From the NCBI GenBank assembly GCA_964468375.1, contig CAYXUW010000037.1:1-19448 (forward strand): DNA of 19,448 nucleotides, in the 5' to 3' direction. Position 1 is the stretch's first letter; each line of letters begins with the position of its first letter. Shown here piece by piece: positions 1 to 8,600 of the stretch. This stretch comes from CAYXUW01 sp964468375 (lineage in GTDB: Bacteria > Planctomycetota > Phycisphaerae > Sedimentisphaerales > Anaerobacaceae). A program made the position numbers and the translations under genes. The notes below the pieces were generated by a model. The model was not told the DNA's origin, made no database searches, and saw only the letters and a program-made list of their open reading frames with translations.

Positions 1-1103
1 TGATTATATCGTGGATTCCCACGTACAACATGCCCGCATCCGTCTTCAACAGTATAATCGGCACATTAATGGATATCTTCCCTCACGTCACAGTATGGCA
101 TCCAATCCCTCAAACTGCACCGCTAATATTAGTAGCCGGCTCAATGCAGCCGCAATACTTCTCGCCAAAGCATATAGAAAATGAGCTGCTTAAGAAGGAC
201 GTTCGCGACAGCCTGTCAAAAATGAATATCCACAACAGTCTGGACGTGCTGAACTGCTATATCGGAGACGAAAACGATTTAAAGGAATGTATTAAAGACT
301 TTTCCGTGAACAGCGATTATTCGCCCTTTGTAGAATTTACTACGGACCGCGAAACGCCAAATCATAAGCTATTTCAGCGATACGTTATAGACGTCAGAAA
401 CGATTCTATTTATCACCACCTCGACTGGTCTGGATTCAGCGAAAAGGAAAAAGAAGAATGGCTTGCAGATTATAAACAGATTTATGAGGCCTCGACATAT
501 CTGCTTATGTCATACGGGTCGCCTAATATGTTAGACAGATTGAAATACAGCGTGACCGGCCTCAACACCTTTCCCGACCAACAAGCGTTTCTGTCGGCCA
601 GAAAACAAGCCGGCGAAGATCTATTCTCTGCGGGAATAAAAATGGTGCTGTCCGGCAAGGAGGATGATGCTGTAACTCTATCCGATGAAATCCTCGAAAT
701 TGACCGCCGGTCGGTTGTTGCCTGGATGCTGAAATCAGTCGCCATGCAGAAGAAAGGCCAGACCCGGCGGGCTCTGGCTGCTGCTCAGAAAGCGGTGCAG
801 CTTGCTCCCGATGATGCAGACGTACACTTCAATCTCGGAATGCTTTGGCTCAACGCCGGACAGTTCGATAAAGCCGTTGCAGAATATAAAGAGGCGCTGC
901 GTCTTGCCGAACAATCTTCGAATTGGGTTAAAATTAAGATGCTAAACGCTCTGGCTTCTGCTTATGCCCGTGCCGGCCGGTTCTCAGACGCCGTAGCCGC
1001 CACTGAAAAGGCACTTGACCTCGCACTGTCCGACAACCTAAAGGACGTTGCCGAGGATATGAGAAAACAGCTGTGGCTACTCAAAACAAGGCGCAGCAAT
1101 TAA
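1..1103 (+). CDS. Spermidine-synthase-like protein with C-terminal TPRs (5' truncated)
   Basis: The reading frame is already open at base 3, upstream of the first ATG (base 30), so the gene starts outside the window and only about 367 C-terminal residues are visible. The first part (I-I-S-W-I-P-T-Y, then F-P-H-V-T-V-W) resembles the C-terminal half of the catalytic domain of large membrane-type spermidine/spermine-synthase-like proteins, and the later N-S-D-Y-S-P-F-V-E-F fits their 'D-x-x-P-x-x-E' region. The SAM-binding part would lie upstream and cannot be checked. After a linker, bases 690-1060 encode about three TPR helix pairs, which are protein-interaction repeats. The real substrate is unknown; many such proteins are not proven aminopropyltransferases. 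The gene converges on gyrB with a 39-base gap. Its sense strand is richer in C than G, unlike most genes here. The TPR call is firm; the synthase call is by motif resemblance only. Confidence 0.65.
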   Translation, partial: IISWIPTYNMPASVFNSIIGTLMDIFPHVTVWHPIPQTAPLILVAGSMQPQYFSPKHIENELLKKDVRDSLSKMNIHNSLDVLNCYIGDENDLKECIKDFSVNSDYSPFVEFTTDRETPNHKLFQRYVIDVRNDSIYHHLDWSGFSEKEKEEWLADYKQIYEASTYLLMSYGSPNMLDRLKYSVTGLNTFPDQQAFLSARKQAGEDLFSAGIKMVLSGKEDDAVTLSDEILEIDRRSVVAWMLKSVAMQKKGQTRRALAAAQKAVQLAPDDADVHFNLGMLWLNAGQFDKAVAEYKEALRLAEQSSNWVKIKMLNALASAYARAGRFSDAVAATEKALDLALSDNLKDVAEDMRKQLWLLKTRRSN

Positions 1104-1142
1104 AGGCATCTGCTTGTTACATGGCTGCATTACGAAGGAGGT

Positions 1143-3581
1143 TTAAACATCGAGGTTCTGGACCTCGAGGGCGTGTTCGCGGATGAAGTTCCGGCGCTTC
1201 TCGACATCGTCGCCCATCAGGATGCTGAACAGCCGGTCCGCCTCGCCAGCGTCTTCGAGATTTACTCTCAGCAACGTCCGAGTGGCGGGGTTCATCGTGG
1301 TATCCCACAATTGCTCAGCGTTCATCTCACCGAGCCCTTTGAAGCGCTTTATCTCGACTCCTTTTCCGCCAATCTGTCTTATCCCCGCGCAGATGCCGCC
1401 CAGCGAGGCAATCTCATGCTTGTCATTTTCATTGATAAGCTGAAACTTCGTGGGCAACTCCTCGCCGGAAACCGCCTTGGCGGGCTTTAGGAGAAAGTCT
1501 TTCAAGTCCAGGTCCCAAGTGCTTTTCAGTTTCTCGGCTATCTGGTTGATTCTGCCAACCTCGTGAAGCTCCTCAGCAACAACGGATTCTTCTTCCTCGC
1601 TTTCCACGTCTTTGCCTGTTTGGTGCTTTAGCTCGTCGAGCTGCTTTTCATACTCCGCCTTGACATAATAAAACTCATCTTGGCCGCCGACGCAGATGCG
1701 AAACTGTGGAAGCCGACTGCCGTCATAATAAGCCCGGATAAACTCCGCGAAGTTAATTCCCCGCCTTGCCAAGATGCCCAGAGCGCGTTCTGCGTCCACG
1801 AGGATTTTCACGAGGTCGGCCAACTGCTTTTCTGAAACTTTCCTAGCCTCTTTGCCGTCGGCATCCCTGATAACAAGCTCTGTTCCTTCCAAGCCGCGGG
1901 CAACCATCCGCTTGCGCATCTGGCCTTCGCTTAAGATATGCTCAGAGCTTTTTCTTCCTTTAACCCTAACCTCATACAAGGGGGGCTGGGCGATGTAAAT
2001 CATATTATTGTGAAACAACTGCGACATCTGTCTAAAGAAAAAAGTCAACAGAAGTGTTCGTATATGAGCACCGTCGATGTCGGCATCGGTCATAAGTATT
2101 ACTTTGCCGTATCTGCACTTTTCCAAATCGAACTCGTCGGTGCCGATGCCCGTCCCCAACGCGCTTATAATTGTCCTTATTTCATCGTGTGCGAGCATTT
2201 TCTCCAGCCGGGCTTTTTCGACATTAAGGATTTTTCCTTTGAGCGGCAAAATTGCCTGGATATTTCTATCTCTGCCGGCCTTTGCCGAACCGCCGGCCGA
2301 GTCGCCTTCGACGATAAATATCTCGGTGGCCGCCTTTTCTTTACTCGCACAGTCCCACAATTTGCCGGGCAAATTGGCACTGCTCAGCGCACCTTTGCGC
2401 CTGGTCAGCTCACGCGCCTTTCTGGCGGCCTCTCTGGCTGCGGCGGCCTGAATCGCCTTGTTTAAAATCCGCTTCGCTTCAGGCGGATGCTCTTCGAGAA
2501 AGTGGCCGAGCTGCTCGTTAACAGTTGTCTCAACGAAACCGCCCACCTCGGGATTGGTCAGCCGCACTTTTGTCTGGGCCTCGAAATGGGGGTCGGTAAG
2601 CTTTACCGCCACAATCGCGGTCAATCCCTCGCGCAGGTCGTCGCCGGTGGTGGCTTGGCCGTTCCTCAGCAGGTTGTTATTCCTGGCGTAGTAATTCATC
2701 GTGCGCGTCAGAGCTGTTTTGAAACCAGAGAGGTGAGTGCCGCCGTCGATGTTGCGAATGTTGTTTGCAAAGACCAGCACATTTTCCGTATAGCCGTCGT
2801 TATACTGCATTGCTATCTCGCAGCTCATCACTGCTTCAGTGTCTTCCTTAGCGAAGTAGATAACATCCTTATGCAAAGTTTCCTTGCCTTCGTTAAGGTG
2901 CTTGACGAAGGCCTTTATGCCATCATCAAACTTAAACACTTCCTTTTTTTCGCACCTGTCGTCTATGAATGTAATCTGCAATCCTGCATTCAAATAAGCC
3001 ATCTCCCTTATTCTTTTCAAGAGAGTGTCATACTCAAACTCAGCTTCACCGAATATCTCCTCATCAGGCATAAATGATATCGTTGTTCCGCATTTATCGG
3101 TGTTTCCGACTTCCTTTACGCGTCCCTTCGCGCCGCCTCTCTCGCTTTCAAAATGGTAGTGTTTACCGTCGCGGTAGACATCGGCATTGAGCCACTCGCT
3201 CAGCGCATTTACGACGCTAACGCCTACGCCGTGCAGGCCTCCGGCCACTTTGTAGGAATCGGTGTCGAATTTTCCACCAGCGTGCAACGTTGTGAGCACA
3301 ACTTCCAGAGCGCTCTTTTTGGCCTCTTTATGCTCCTCAACCGGTATACCCCTGCCGTTGTCCTCTATCGTGCAGCTTCCATCGGCCTGAATGTGCACGA
3401 TTATATTGTTGCAGAACCCGGCCAGTGCTTCATCTATGGAATTGTCCATCACCTCATAAACTAAATGATGCAGGCCGCCGCTCCCGCGGTCTCCAATATA
3501 CATATCCGGCCTCTTGCGCACCGCCTCCACGCCCCCCAGTATCTTTATATTACTCGCATCATACTTATGATGGTCTTTCAT
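1143..3581 (-). CDS. gyrB: DNA gyrase subunit B
   Basis: ATP-hydrolysing subunit of DNA gyrase, which with GyrA (not in the window) introduces negative supercoils. The 812-residue product has the GHKL ATPase region with the E-x-x-x-N motif (E43, N47), the transducer domain, and the Toprim domain with E-G-D-S-A (E425) and D-A-D-I-D (499-503), closely matching the metal-binding residues of E. coli GyrB (E424, D498, D500). The C-terminal R-F-K-G-L-G-E-M-N block is intact. Between the Toprim core and that block lies an extra stretch of roughly 170 residues, as in E. coli-type GyrB, which explains why it is longer than the roughly 640 residues of short GyrBs. The start at 3581 is preceded by an AGAGGG ribosome binding site. 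It lies last in a leftward dnaN-DUF721-gyrB cluster, 23 bases after the DUF721 gene, and is probably co-transcribed with it. Confidence 0.97.
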   Translation of the reverse strand: MKDHHKYDASNIKILGGVEAVRKRPDMYIGDRGSGGLHHLVYEVMDNSIDEALAGFCNNIIVHIQADGSCTIEDNGRGIPVEEHKEAKKSALEVVLTTLHAGGKFDTDSYKVAGGLHGVGVSVVNALSEWLNADVYRDGKHYHFESERGGAKGRVKEVGNTDKCGTTISFMPDEEIFGEAEFEYDTLLKRIREMAYLNAGLQITFIDDRCEKKEVFKFDDGIKAFVKHLNEGKETLHKDVIYFAKEDTEAVMSCEIAMQYNDGYTENVLVFANNIRNIDGGTHLSGFKTALTRTMNYYARNNNLLRNGQATTGDDLREGLTAIVAVKLTDPHFEAQTKVRLTNPEVGGFVETTVNEQLGHFLEEHPPEAKRILNKAIQAAAAREAARKARELTRRKGALSSANLPGKLWDCASKEKAATEIFIVEGDSAGGSAKAGRDRNIQAILPLKGKILNVEKARLEKMLAHDEIRTIISALGTGIGTDEFDLEKCRYGKVILMTDADIDGAHIRTLLLTFFFRQMSQLFHNNMIYIAQPPLYEVRVKGRKSSEHILSEGQMRKRMVARGLEGTELVIRDADGKEARKVSEKQLADLVKILVDAERALGILARRGINFAEFIRAYYDGSRLPQFRICVGGQDEFYYVKAEYEKQLDELKHQTGKDVESEEEESVVAEELHEVGRINQIAEKLKSTWDLDLKDFLLKPAKAVSGEELPTKFQLINENDKHEIASLGGICAGIRQIGGKGVEIKRFKGLGEMNAEQLWDTTMNPATRTLLRVNLEDAGEADRLFSILMGDDVEKRRNFIREHALEVQNLDV

Positions 3582-3604
3582 AAAACCCTCTGCTTGCGGA
3601 CCGC

Positions 3605-3955
3605 TCAGCTTACCGAGAATTTAATCTCCCTGACCTGCGCTCTCGGACAATCCCGAGACAACTCCTTAAGAAGTTCACAGCTTAAAAGCTGCAACTCATA
3701 CATATACGACGGCGAATCAACGGACACCTGTAACCGGCCACCAGATATGTCAACGATTCTGCAGTGCCGGAACAACTCGTCCGGCAACAACCGACTCCAG
3801 ACCTCGGCTACCAACCCAAACCTAGTGTGCTGTGGCGAAATTCGCCTTTCTACAAGCTCACTCAGAACGTCTCCCAAGCTGGTTAAGTTGTTGTCCGCCC
3901 GATGTGCTGTTCGCCGTTCGACGGCCCTGCGCAGCTGTTGCTCCTTGTCAATCAT
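3605..3955 (-). CDS. DUF721 (DciA-like) protein
   Basis: A 116-residue protein of the DUF721/DciA family. The visible core is G-D-V-L-S-E-L-V-E-R near residues 28-37, a W at about 53, and a beta-rich segment (G-G-R-L-Q-V-S-V-D-S-P-S-Y) around residues 72-84, the typical arrangement of a short family member. DciA was described as the ancestral loader/partner of the replicative helicase DnaB in bacteria that lack DnaC or DnaI; that role is family knowledge, not visible here. The start codon lies only 3 bases after the dnaN stop and the stop is 23 bases before gyrB, so translation with dnaN is likely coupled. Linkage to dnaN and gyrB is typical of this family and supports the call. In many genomes recF sits in this cluster; it is absent here. 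Confidence 0.85.
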   Translation of the reverse strand: MIDKEQQLRRAVERRTAHRADNNLTSLGDVLSELVERRISPQHTRFGLVAEVWSRLLPDELFRHCRIVDISGGRLQVSVDSPSYMYELQLLSCELLKELSRDCPRAQVREIKFSVS

Positions 3956-3958
3956 CTC

Positions 3959-5065
3959 TCAGCCCAGATTTATCGGCATCAAAACATAAAGGAAGTTCGC
4001 CCCGCTCTTTATCAGGCCCGGCCTGTCCGCCTGGCCCAGCTCCAACTCGAATTCCTCCGTCCTGATGATCCTCAGGGCGTCTATTAAAAACTGCGGATTG
4101 AACCCAATCTCAATCGGCTCTGCCTTGTAATCGATGGACATCTGGATTTGCGCGTCGCCAGCCTCCAAAGCTTTTCCGGAAAACGTCAGCCCGTTTTTCT
4201 CTATCGAAAGTTTAATCCCCCTAGACTCCTCGCTAGTCAGCAGCGCCGCCCGCCGAACCGCACTTAAGACTGCCTCCGTCGGCAACGTTAGCCTCTTGTC
4301 GTAGTCATCCGGTATTATATCCTCATACTTCGGGAAATTGCCCTCAACAAGATTCGAGCTTATAACGGCATTCGCACAGTTGAACAAGATTTGATTGTCT
4401 ACGAGCTTGGCCGAGACAATGTCCTTGTCACCGCCGCCGAGCTTGCTTAGTAGGGCCATCGTCTTGGCCGGAACTATTATCTTCGCTTTGGCGGCCTTCT
4501 CTACCGGGGCTGACGCCAGACTAACCCTGCAGCGCGCCAGTCTCCTGCCATCTGTAGCAACCAGCGACAGTTTTTTGCCTTTAATCTCCCACAAAACACC
4601 GTTGAGCGCATAACGTGTGCTTTCCTTGGCCGTGGCGAACAGGCACTGCTCGATTCCATCCTGCAGGTGGCTCAGAGCAATTTCCATGTCCGCTTTTCCA
4701 TCGTAACTTGGAACCGCCGGATATTGTCCCGGCTCTTGGCCATAAATAGTAAAATGACTGTCAGCCCCCTCTACTTTGCAGGCACCCTTTTCTGCGTGTA
4801 GTAGCAGAGTCTCGTCTGTGCTCTCGCGAACAATAGCAGCTAATCGGTCAGCAGGGACAATAACCTCGCCGGCCTCCTCCACCTGAACCTCGGAAACCAA
4901 GTAGTTAATTCCGACTTCAAGATCCGTAGCACAAACGTGAACATCCTTTTTGCCAGCCACTATTTGAACACAGCGGAGCACGGGTTTTGGTGTGCGGCTC
5001 GGTACTACCGAGGTTAGTATACCTAATGCGTCCGCCAGCGCGGCTCTGTTGAAATTCAGTTTCAT
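3959..5065 (-). CDS. dnaN: DNA polymerase III beta subunit (sliding clamp)
   Basis: Homodimeric ring that tethers DNA polymerase III to DNA. The product is 368 residues with the three-fold clamp organisation. Diagnostic segments include L-S-L-V-A-T-D-G-R-R-L-A in the second domain, N-P-Q-F-L-I-D-A-L in the third, and a C-terminus Y-V-L-M-P-I-N-L, the usual clamp ending. The start was placed at 5065 (M-K-L-N-F) rather than at an in-frame ATG 21 bases upstream, because AGGGG lies 6 bases before it and clamps normally begin M-K-[FL]. It heads the leftward dnaN-DUF721-gyrB cluster. dnaA, usually next to dnaN, is not upstream; the upstream neighbour is instead a divergent, unrelated gene. Confidence 0.97.
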   Translation of the reverse strand: MKLNFNRAALADALGILTSVVPSRTPKPVLRCVQIVAGKKDVHVCATDLEVGINYLVSEVQVEEAGEVIVPADRLAAIVRESTDETLLLHAEKGACKVEGADSHFTIYGQEPGQYPAVPSYDGKADMEIALSHLQDGIEQCLFATAKESTRYALNGVLWEIKGKKLSLVATDGRRLARCRVSLASAPVEKAAKAKIIVPAKTMALLSKLGGGDKDIVSAKLVDNQILFNCANAVISSNLVEGNFPKYEDIIPDDYDKRLTLPTEAVLSAVRRAALLTSEESRGIKLSIEKNGLTFSGKALEAGDAQIQMSIDYKAEPIEIGFNPQFLIDALRIIRTEEFELELGQADRPGLIKSGANFLYVLMPINLG

Positions 5066-5071
5066 AATAGA

Positions 5072-5076
5072 CCCCT
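5072..5076 (-). promoter_or_regulatory. Ribosome binding site fixing the dnaN start
   Basis: On the minus strand this reads AGGGG, six bases before the ATG at 5065. The alternative in-frame ATG at 5086 has no comparable purine-rich site, so this element decides the start. Confidence 0.6.
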
Positions 5077-5147
5077 GTATGTTCAATACGGAAGAAGGTT
5101 AATGTTTCAGATTATCTATCAAGCCAAAAAAATCATGTTATAGTTTA

Positions 5148-5159
5148 CACTTGAAAGTG
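5148..5159. repeat. Short inverted repeat upstream of dnaN
   Basis: CACTT-GA-AAGTG forms perfect 5-base arms around a 2-base centre, about 83 bases upstream of the dnaN start. It could be an operator for a dimeric regulator of the dnaN cluster or part of an origin. Its short length means chance is possible. Confidence 0.25.
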
Positions 5160-5394
5160 CGTGTTCACAACTATTTTTTCGAAGAATAATTAAACCGCAG
5201 AGATGATGAATTTGGTGGGTTGTGCTGTATCGGCAGGTTCTGCATTTTGAAGCGCAAGTTGGTATTAATAGTAGGGTTTAAAACAATAGTATTAGTAGTC
5301 ATATAGCTTGTGAAATTGTTGTTATTCGAAAAGGGGGATTCCTTAAGACCAGACACAGCAGATACTTAAAGGGTTATAGGCCTCTTGGTCGCCT

Positions 5395-5403
5395 TGTGGA
5401 AAA
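5395..5403 (-). promoter_or_regulatory. DnaA-box-like site
   Basis: The plus strand reads TGTGGAAAA, so the minus strand reads TTTTCCACA, a full match to the relaxed DnaA-box consensus TTWTNCACA. It is alone at this quality; the two nearby partial sites have two mismatches. A single 9-mer of this degeneracy can occur by chance. Confidence 0.35.
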
Positions 5404-5544
5404 CCTGTTAGATTTCTGGTTAATTCGTACGACGAAGTAGATAAGCCAAGTTGCTCGGCGGTCTCGGCTTGTTAAAAACGGTGGGTTTTGTACGGCTTTA
5501 TTAACAAGGCGGGCGGCCTTTGTATTGTGGGGACAGTTGGCGCC

Positions 5545-5572
5545 TTGATTTAGGTTTGGGATTAGGTATAAT
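5545..5572 (+). promoter_or_regulatory. Sigma-70-like promoter for the activase fusion gene
   Basis: A -35 element TTGATT (5545-5550) and a perfect -10 element TATAAT (5567-5572) are separated by 16 bases. Transcription would begin near 5579, leaving a leader of about 28 bases before the ATG at 5607. This supports the downstream start, since the longer open frame begins upstream of the promoter. Confidence 0.6.
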
Positions 5573-5594
5573 GTATGGTTTTGCAGAGGTTATT

Positions 5595-5601
5595 GAGGAG
5601 G
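5595..5601 (+). promoter_or_regulatory. Strong ribosome binding site fixing the activase start
   Basis: GAGGAGG, five bases before the ATG at 5607. It is one of the strongest Shine-Dalgarno sequences in the window and decides the start codon against the in-frame ATGs at 5520 and 5571. Confidence 0.75.
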
Positions 5602-5606
5602 CAGAT

Positions 5607-8600
5607 ATGGACAAGGGAATGCGGCCGGATACGGTCGCGTCCGACAGGGCAGGCCAATGTCGCCTTGTGCCGATGCGCGGCGGCAAGGGAAGGTTTTGTA
5701 TAGGCCTTGATGTCGGCTCGACCAGCAGCGATGTGGTCGTGCTCGACAGCACCGGCAAGAGCGTCTTTAGCGATTACAGGCGGACCAAGGGTAGACCTGT
5801 GGAAACGGTGCGGGCGCAGCTGGGGGCGGTGTTCAAGCAAATAAACCCATCGGACGTCGCTCTGGCCGTGGCAACCGGTTCAGCGGGGCGTTTTTTAGCC
5901 AAATTACTAGAGATTCCTTTTGTAAACGAGGTGCCGGCGCAGGCGGCAGCTATAGCGCATCTGTCCCCCCAATTTCAGCAGGCGACGATAATTGAAATGG
6001 GCGGCCAAGATACCAAGTTGATATTTTTATCTTCCGAGAATGGCCGCAGCAGAGTGAGGGACTTTGCACTTAATACGGTCTGTGCTGCAGGGACGGGTTC
6101 GTTTCTCGACCAGCAGGCGCAGCGGCTCGGTGTGGATATCGAAGGAGAGTTTGGGCGGCTCGCCTTGCAGAGCAAGAGCGTGCCCAGAATGGCGGGGCGA
6201 TGCTCAGTGTTCGCCAAAAGCGATATGATTCATCTGCAGCAGCAGGCGACGCCGACCTGCGATATTATAGCGGGGTTGTGTCTGGCGCTGGCGAGAAACT
6301 TAAAGAGCGACCTCGGCTGCGGCAGAGAATTTGTCAGGCCAATTATATTTACCGGCGGGGTGGCGGCCAACATCGGAGTGGTCAGAGCTTTAGAAAATGT
6401 ATTCGAGTTGGACGAAGGCGGGCTTGTGGTTCCCGACGAACACTTCTTTACAGGAGCTATTGGGGCGGTGCTGATAGGAAGAGAAAGGGCTGGCCGGGAA
6501 GATTCCGGCAATCCGATTCGCCTTGAGAAGATAGATAGTTACTTGGCCCGGCGCGGTGCCTCCTTGGAAAATGCCCCCCGCAGAGAGCGCCTGGGCGAGC
6601 CGACTCTGCCGTATCCTGAGAGCCCTGTTTATGGGCAGCTTTTGGCAAATGCAGATGAGCCGATAAGTGCGTATCTCGGCGTTGATGTCGGTTCGATAAG
6701 CACAAACGTGGCGGTTATCGACGAGCAGAAGCGCGTGCTTGCCAAGGCGTATCTGATGACAGCCGGCAGGCCTTTGGAGGCTGTGCGGCAGGGCCTGGAT
6801 ATAGTCGGCAAAAAGGTCGAGGGCAAGGTGAAAATTCTCGGGGCGGCGACTACCGGCTCGGGGCGGTATCTTACCGGCGATTTCATCGGGGCCGATGTTG
6901 TCATAAACGAAATAACCGCTCAGGCGGCCGGCGCGGCGATTGTAAATCCGAAAGTGGATACCATTTTCGAGATCGGCGGGCAGGACAGCAAATACATCTC
7001 TCTCGAAAACGGCGTTGTCGTTGATTTTGCGATGAACCACGCCTGCGCTGCGGGGACGGGCTCGTTTCTCGAAGAGCAGGCGCAAAAGCTCGGCATAAAT
7101 ATTAAAGAGGAATTTGCAGAACTGGCTATAAGCAGCGACGCCCCCATAAAGCTGGGCGAGCGGTGCACTGTTTTTATGGAGTCTGACCTGCTGAACTATC
7201 AACAGCAGGGTGCGGGGACGAGCGAGCTTGTGGCCGGTTTGAGCTATTCGATTGTTGCGAATTATCTAAATCGCGTGGTGGGGCGGCGCAGGGTCGGCGA
7301 TAACATTTGTTTTCAGGGAGGGACTGCGTTTAACAAGGCGGTTTGCGCCGCCTTTGAGAAAGTTGTCGGAAAGCCGATTATGGTGCCCGACCATCATGAG
7401 GTGACAGGGGCGATAGGGGCCGCCTTTATCGTCGCCGAACATATGAAAAAGGTTGCGCGTGAAGGCGGGCACATCGAGAGCAGCTTCAGAGGATTTGCCA
7501 ATGTCAGTTCTATCGAGTATGAGGTCGAGTCTTTTAGCTGTGAGCATTGCCCGAACCATTGCGAGATTAAGAAGGTTCAGCTACCGGGGTCGGAGCCGCT
7601 GTACTACGGCTCGCGGTGCGACAGGTATAACCTGAAAAAGAAAAAGGCGAAAACAAAAGGACTCGGCGCATTCGAATTCAGGAACCAGCGGCTGCTGGAG
7701 TGCGCGGGTCTGGAAGGCGGGCAGGAAGGCCGAAATGCCGGGAAGACTCAAATAGGTATTCCTATGGCATTGATTAACTGGCAACTTCTGCCGTTGTTTG
7801 CCCGGTTTTTTAAGGTGCTGGGTTTTGATGTTGTTACTTCCGGGCGGACAGACAAGCGAATAATTCGAATGGGCGTCGAGTCTGTTACCGCCCAGCCGTG
7901 TTTTCCGGTGAAGGTTGCATACGGGCATATCGCGGAGTTGATTGAGCGAAGAGTGGATTATATATTTTTGCCCAGTATTGTTTCGATGACGGCGAGCTAT
8001 CCCGAGAACGAATCCAATCAGCTGTGTCCCTATGTCCAGTCGCTCGCTTATCAGGCCGAGACAGCTTTCGGCAACAAGCTCGGGGACACGAAGATTCTTA
8101 CCGTTCCCATACGGCTCGGCGAGGGCGAGAAACTTCTGCGAAAAAGTTTTGCCGCAATTGGTAAGAAACTTGGGGTTTCCGCCTCTGCGATTAACCGTGC
8201 TGTCAGAGAAGGATTTTCCGCTCAGGCAGACTTTGAGCGCTCTCTGGTGAAGAAGGGCAAAGAGATTCTTAGCCGTATCGAGCCCGGGCAGAAGCTGTTT
8301 GTGCTGGTTTCCCGGCCGTATAACGGCTGCGATGAGGGTCTTAACCTGCAATTATCCAAAAAGCTTGCCGAGCTTGGTGTCAGGGTGATGCCGATGGATA
8401 TGCTGCCTCTTGGTGAGGCACAGTTGGGAGATGAGTTTTTGCACAGCCGGACTTACTGGACATACGGCCAGAAGATTTTGAGGGCCGCCGAGATAATCAA
8501 ATCGGACCCGCGGCTTTTCGCAATATACCTGTCGAATTTCAGTTGCGGTCCGGATTCGTTTCTTCTGACGTTTTTCAAAGACATAATGGGCCAGAAGCCG

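Larger units (their letters stand above)
5066..5544. other. Divergent AT-rich intergenic region, candidate replication origin
   Basis: About 480 bases without a credible gene lie between the leftward dnaN cluster and the rightward activase gene. The dnaN-proximal half is AT-rich with runs of A and T. It holds one 9-mer matching the DnaA-box consensus TTWTNCACA (5395-5403, minus strand) and two weaker sites with two mismatches each (5161-5169 on the plus strand; 5309-5317 on the minus strand). It also holds a 12-base inverted repeat at 5148-5159. Genes diverge from it, and by hand count the noncoding stretch 5401-5520 has 34 G to 22 C on the plus strand, whereas the window start (1-420) has 77 G to 105 C. 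These signs fit an origin but do not prove it; a plain divergent promoter region would also explain most of them. Confidence 0.35.

Noticed and set aside
5171..5356. A 61-residue minus-strand open frame in the dnaN upstream gap
   Set aside because: Asn/Ser-rich low-complexity translation of AT-rich noncoding DNA, no ribosome binding site or domain.
5520..5606. A 29-residue N-terminal extension of the activase fusion
   Set aside because: It would begin before the likely promoter (TATAAT at 5567-5572); GAGGAGG sits five bases before the ATG at 5607.
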